Assembly (NCBI GenBank): GCA_009377665.1
Contig: WHTO01000009.1
Location: forward strand, 1-36,247
From: Dehalococcoidia bacterium
Lineage (GTDB): Bacteria; Chloroflexota; Dehalococcoidia; WHTO01
Direction of reading: 5' to 3'
DNA length: 36,247 nucleotides
The notes under the pieces are model-generated. The model was not told where the DNA came from and ran no database searches. It saw nothing but the letters and a program-made list of their open reading frames with translations. A program made the translations under genes and the position numbers. Positions 33,439 to 36,247 of the stretch are shown here, piece after piece (position 1 is the stretch's first letter; every line of letters starts with the position of its first letter).

Positions 33439-34137
33439 ATGGCCGCTGAGCTCCGCGAGACCCAGATCTATCTCATCCGCCACGCCCAGTCGCGGCCCAA
33501 TGTCGAGCCGATTATCGGGGGGATGAAGGGTGACACCGGACTCACCGACGTTGGGCGTCTACAGGCTGCCCGGTTGGGTGAGCGACTTCAAGGCGGCGAT
33601 ATTGCGCCGGATTTTCTCTATTCGAGCACGCTACCGCGGGCCAAAGAGACCGTCGAATATGTCGGCTCAGCGCTCGGTCTGCCGGTCGAATTCGATGATG
33701 ACCTCCAGGAGTTGCGTCCTGGAGAGTGTGACGGGATGACCTGGGACGACTATGTCGCTCGCTATGGCCGCTACGACTTTCGTAACCCCTACCGGCCGAT
33801 GTCGCCGGGTGGAGAGGCCTGGGCGGACTTCCTGGTCAGGGTCGGCCGGACCCTGACCAGGATGCGCATCGAGCACGAGGGCAAGACGATAGTCGCCGTC
33901 ACGCACGGCGGATTCATCGACGGCGCGGTTTACCAGTTCATGGGCGTCGGCAACACCTACGGCATCGGTTTCCGAACGCTGAACGCGTCGATCACGCACT
34001 GGCAGTACGGCCCCGGCGACTATGGGCGGCCGCCGCGCTGGGTCCTGGCGTCGTATAACGACGCAGCACACATCGGCGATTTGCTGACTCCGCCCGAGCC
34101 GGCCGTGCCCCTGCCCACCGAGGACGATAAGGGTTAG
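33439..34137 (+). CDS. Histidine phosphatase family protein (phosphoglycerate mutase-like)
   Basis: A 232-residue protein of the histidine phosphatase superfamily. The catalytic RHA motif is in YLIRHAQSRPN, with the phospho-His at residue 15. The second core Arg is in SSTLPRAKET, the Glu in LQELRPGECDG, and the second His in VAVTHGGFIDG. The protein is somewhat longer than the shortest members, with a Pro-rich tail (PPEPAVPLPTEDDKG). No clear Shine-Dalgarno; a TAAGGT box is 9 nt upstream. The substrate cannot be named from the sequence. Confidence 0.9.
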   Translation: MAAELRETQIYLIRHAQSRPNVEPIIGGMKGDTGLTDVGRLQAARLGERLQGGDIAPDFLYSSTLPRAKETVEYVGSALGLPVEFDDDLQELRPGECDGMTWDDYVARYGRYDFRNPYRPMSPGGEAWADFLVRVGRTLTRMRIEHEGKTIVAVTHGGFIDGAVYQFMGVGNTYGIGFRTLNASITHWQYGPGDYGRPPRWVLASYNDAAHIGDLLTPPEPAVPLPTEDDKG

Positions 34138-34149
34138 CCCGCTTCCGTC

Positions 34150-34620
34150 CTAACGGAACTCGATGGTGGCCGTCGTGCCCACGGCGGCGATCAATGCCTG
34201 GCCTTCCGCGTGGGTCGCAAACCAGATATCAACGTGGTTGCCGCTCACTGCCCCACCCGTGTCCCGGCATGTGTAAGTCCGTCCGTTCGGGTCTCCATAG
34301 ATGACGAACGACCTGCCCATCCAACCGGGGTCGCAGGCTGCCGTGCCCGGACCAACCGTCGTGCCGCTGGCCGTTGTGCCGCAGAACCCGTCCTCGCACG
34401 TGTAGTAGGTAACAGCGACCTCGACTGAGTGGCCGCCAGCCTCGACAACCGGCGACTGATCATTCGCGTCGCTGCCGCTGTTATCGCTGTTGCAGCTGTC
34501 GATGGTTTGTCCGGCGAACTCGGTCGTGCATTGCGACGCGACGGCTCCCATGCCGCAGCCCGCGAGCAGTATGCCCGAGAAGAGAAGCACACCGAGTGCT
34601 ATCGACTTAGACCTATTCAT
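34150..34620 (-). CDS. Lipoprotein with a 3D (Asp-Asp-Asp) domain
   Basis: A 156-residue secreted protein. Residues 1-21 form a signal peptide with lipobox LLAGC, so it is lipid-anchored at the outer face. A disordered Asn/Ser/Asp-rich spacer follows. The C-terminal 90 residues match the 3D domain of double-psi beta-barrel lytic enzymes (related to the MltA and resuscitation-factor-type families): FVIYGDPNGRTYTCRDTGGA then GNHVDIWF holds three conserved Asp. Four Cys in the domain may form disulfides. AGGAGG lies upstream of the ATG. It converges with the phosphatase gene. A peptidoglycan-cleaving role is inferred from the domain. Confidence 0.82.
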   Translation of the reverse strand: MNRSKSIALGVLLFSGILLAGCGMGAVASQCTTEFAGQTIDSCNSDNSGSDANDQSPVVEAGGHSVEVAVTYYTCEDGFCGTTASGTTVGPGTAACDPGWMGRSFVIYGDPNGRTYTCRDTGGAVSGNHVDIWFATHAEGQALIAAVGTTATIEFR

Positions 34621-34708
34621 TCAACCTCCTACGAAACCGCCGGACACAGACACAGGCAGGCGCAAAGGCGCTGCTAAAAGATTTGCCGTGTCAGAAAGGG
34701 AGTGGCTG

Positions 34709-34779
34709 GTGGCGGCCACGTTCTCCAGGCCGCCACGCGGAGCGTTTGCTCCGGCGGAGGAGCGCGCTTAAGGCGCTCC
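34709..34779. terminator. Cluster of perfect hairpins between prmC and the lipoprotein gene
   Basis: GTGGCGGCC/GGCCGCCAC (34709-34717 and 34728-34736; 9-bp stem) and GGAGCGC/GCGCTCC (34759-34765 and 34773-34779; 7-bp stem), with a CTCCG-G-CGGAG repeat between them. They lie downstream of the prfA-prmC operon. No T-run is visible, so Rho-independent activity is uncertain. Confidence 0.5.
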
Positions 34780-34822
34780 GGTTATTCCAACGTGTCATAA
34801 CGCCCGAAGTTTCGGCGCCCGT

Positions 34823-35689
34823 TTAGAACATTAGCTCCAGGGCGCGGGCGATGCCGCGTCCATCGAGGTGAAGATCGAGTCGCGCCGCGGGCGCCAGTCG
34901 CCCGGACAGGTCGAGCAGCGCGTGCCCCTGGGCGTACCCACATTCGAGGTACGCCCGATCCCCCGGTCTCATGATCCGTGGGAGGTCTCGGAGGAGGCGC
35001 TTGTTCGCCGCCAGCCCGTCCTCGCCGGCATAAAGCGCGCCGGGCGGCTCGTGGTCCCTGACCTCGGGCTGGAGAGTCGGGGCATCGCTTTCAGCTATGT
35101 AGGGAAGATTGGCGACCAGGACACGCGGCAGGCGCGACGGCGCGAGGGCCGAGACCAGGTCGCATCGGAGCGTGTTGCAGCGAGCCCGGAGCTTGAGGGC
35201 GCGGGCGTTGACGTTGGTCACCGCCAGCGCCCGGCGTGACGTGTCCGTGGCTATCAGCATGGCTTGTGCCGGCGCCTCCGCCAGGATGGATAGCCCGAGT
35301 GCGCCCGAACCGCTGCCGATATCGATTAGTTCCAACTGGTCGCCGAACGAGCGCGCCGCGCCGAGGGCCAACTCCACGAGCAGCTCGCTTTCGGGCCGCG
35401 GGATGAGGACGTCCGGGTTAACCACGAAACGGCGTCCGAAGAACTCGCGGTAGCCAAGAATATAGGCGAGCGGCTCCCGCCGGCGGCGCCGACCCAGCAA
35501 GGACTCGAAGCGGACACCGAAGTCCTCGGACGCCTGTTCACCGAGGCTGGCAAGGACACGAGAGCGGGAGACGCCGGCGGCGTGGGCGAGCAACAGGTCC
35601 GCCTCTATAGCGGACTCATCGATGCCCGCAGCGTGCAGCGACGCCCTGGCCAGGCTGCGAAGTTCGGCGAACGTTGAGACCGCGGTCAA
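34823..35689 (-). CDS. prmC: Peptide chain release factor N5-glutamine methyltransferase
   Basis: A 288-residue enzyme that methylates the Gln of the GGQ motif in release factors 1 and 2. The N-terminal helical domain (LARASLHAAGIDESAIEADL) and REPLAYILGYREFFG are typical. The SAM motif I is LIDIGSGSGALGLSI. The substrate-binding NPPY is present as ANLPYIAE, a known variant with Leu for the first Pro. LYAGEDGL then RLLRDLPRIM follows. The TTG at 35689 starts 8 bases after the prfA stop; no good Shine-Dalgarno is seen, so it is probably coupled to prfA, its own substrate gene. Confidence 0.94.
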   Translation of the reverse strand: MTAVSTFAELRSLARASLHAAGIDESAIEADLLLAHAAGVSRSRVLASLGEQASEDFGVRFESLLGRRRRREPLAYILGYREFFGRRFVVNPDVLIPRPESELLVELALGAARSFGDQLELIDIGSGSGALGLSILAEAPAQAMLIATDTSRRALAVTNVNARALKLRARCNTLRCDLVSALAPSRLPRVLVANLPYIAESDAPTLQPEVRDHEPPGALYAGEDGLAANKRLLRDLPRIMRPGDRAYLECGYAQGHALLDLSGRLAPAARLDLHLDGRGIARALELMF

Positions 35690-35697
35690 TGGACCGC

Positions 35698-36247
35698 TCA
35701 GGCGGTTTGTTCCTGGAGGAGGCGAGCCTCTTCATTGGTGGCGACGGCGTCGATTACCTCGTCGAGTTCGCCATCCATGATCGCGGGCAGGTTGTGCAGC
35801 GTGAGTCCGACCCGGTGGTCAGTCAGGCGGTCCTGGGGAAAGTTGTAGGTCCGGATCTTATCGGAGCGGTCGGCGCGACCGACCTGTGCGCGCCTCGCCT
35901 CGCTGATCTCGCTCATTTGCTTCTCCTGCTCGAGGTCGTAAAGGCGCGCGCGCAGGATGGCGTAGGCCTTCGTGCGGTTCTTGAGCTGCGAACGCTCGTC
36001 CTGGCACGTGACCACGATCCCGCTCGGCAGGTGGGTCAGCCGGATGGCGGTCGCCACTTTGTTGACGTTCTGCCCGCCGGCGCCGCCGGAGTGGAAGACG
36101 TCCTCGCGGATCTCCTCCTTGTTGATCTCGATGTCGCCCTCGTCTACCTCGGGCAGGACGGCGACGCTGGCGGTGGAGGTGTGGATTCGCCCCTGCGCCT
36201 CGGTTTCCGGCACGCGCTGGACGCGATGGACGCCGCTCTCGTACTTC
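35698..36247 (-). CDS. prfA: Peptide chain release factor 1, N-terminus beyond the window
   Basis: The C-terminal half of RF1, which ends translation at UAA and UAG. The frame runs off the right edge and reads (from the edge) [20 protein letters not shown], then [12 protein letters not shown], the domain 3 signature. The GGQ motif is in [13 protein letters not shown], the peptidyl-tRNA hydrolysis loop. Residues [20 protein letters not shown] give the family C-terminal signature. The PxT codon-recognition motif lies outside the window, but HTSTASVAV is typical of RF1 rather than RF2. It is followed 8 bases later by prmC. Confidence 0.97.
   Translation of the reverse strand, partial: KYESGVHRVQRVPETEAQGRIHTSTASVAVLPEVDEGDIEINKEEIREDVFHSGGAGGQNVNKVATAIRLTHLPSGIVVTCQDERSQLKNRTKAYAILRARLYDLEQEKQMSEISEARRAQVGRADRSDKIRTYNFPQDRLTDHRVGLTLHNLPAIMDGELDEVIDAVATNEEARLLQEQTA

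Overview
This is a GC-rich bacterial chromosome window, probably from Chloroflexota (Dehalococcoidia-like). That assignment is an inference from gene content: a split methylmalonyl-CoA mutase, an SH3/threonine-proline surface protein, a CYTH-CHAD protein, ECF42-type sigma with its DGPF partner, and the order rplS-priA-def. There is no rRNA gene to confirm it. Two tRNA genes (Gln-TTG, Asn-GTT) are present. The window is cut at both ends inside genes: an SDR oxidoreductase on the left and prfA on the right.

Bases 1-4.3 kb are centred on the large-subunit gene of methylmalonyl-CoA mutase. It is flanked on both sides by small cassettes and by partial copies of itself. Downstream lie two Uma2 nuclease paralogues in tandem, each preceded by a copy of the mutase 3' end. 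Upstream lies a hicBA toxin-antitoxin pair enclosed by a 141-bp direct repeat of the mutase 5' end. Bases 4.6-8.5 kb hold an ABC-2 exporter divergent from a sensor kinase and response regulator that a small deletion has fused into one frame. Bases 8.6-10 kb hold a PIN-domain toxin with an unusually large partner. Then come a DHA2-type MFS exporter, a dNTP triphosphohydrolase, a membrane-anchored surface protein and the two tRNAs.

Bases 15-26.8 kb are rich in regulators, several of them broken: a LuxR gene with at least six frame changes, a split ECF42 sigma gene next to its intact DGPF partner, and a MalT-like ATPase/LuxR regulator split by a 2-nt deletion. Between them are an AlkZ-like winged-helix protein joined in frame to MsrB, followed by msrA, and a SAM methyltransferase. 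A NagZ-type lipoprotein has no visible start codon. Bases 26.9-36.2 kb are ordinary, intact core genes: rplS, priA, def, a small membrane hydrolase, a fumarate hydratase beta-type subunit, a CYTH-CHAD protein, a histidine phosphatase, a 3D-domain lipoprotein, prmC and prfA.

Three points deserve attention. First, cassettes that sit at both ends of the mutase gene while keeping it intact. Second, a recurring -10-like TAnnnT box 6-9 nt before the start codon of several genes, which suggests leaderless transcripts. Third, frame disruptions confined to the accessory and regulatory part (3.6-26.8 kb) and absent from the core part.
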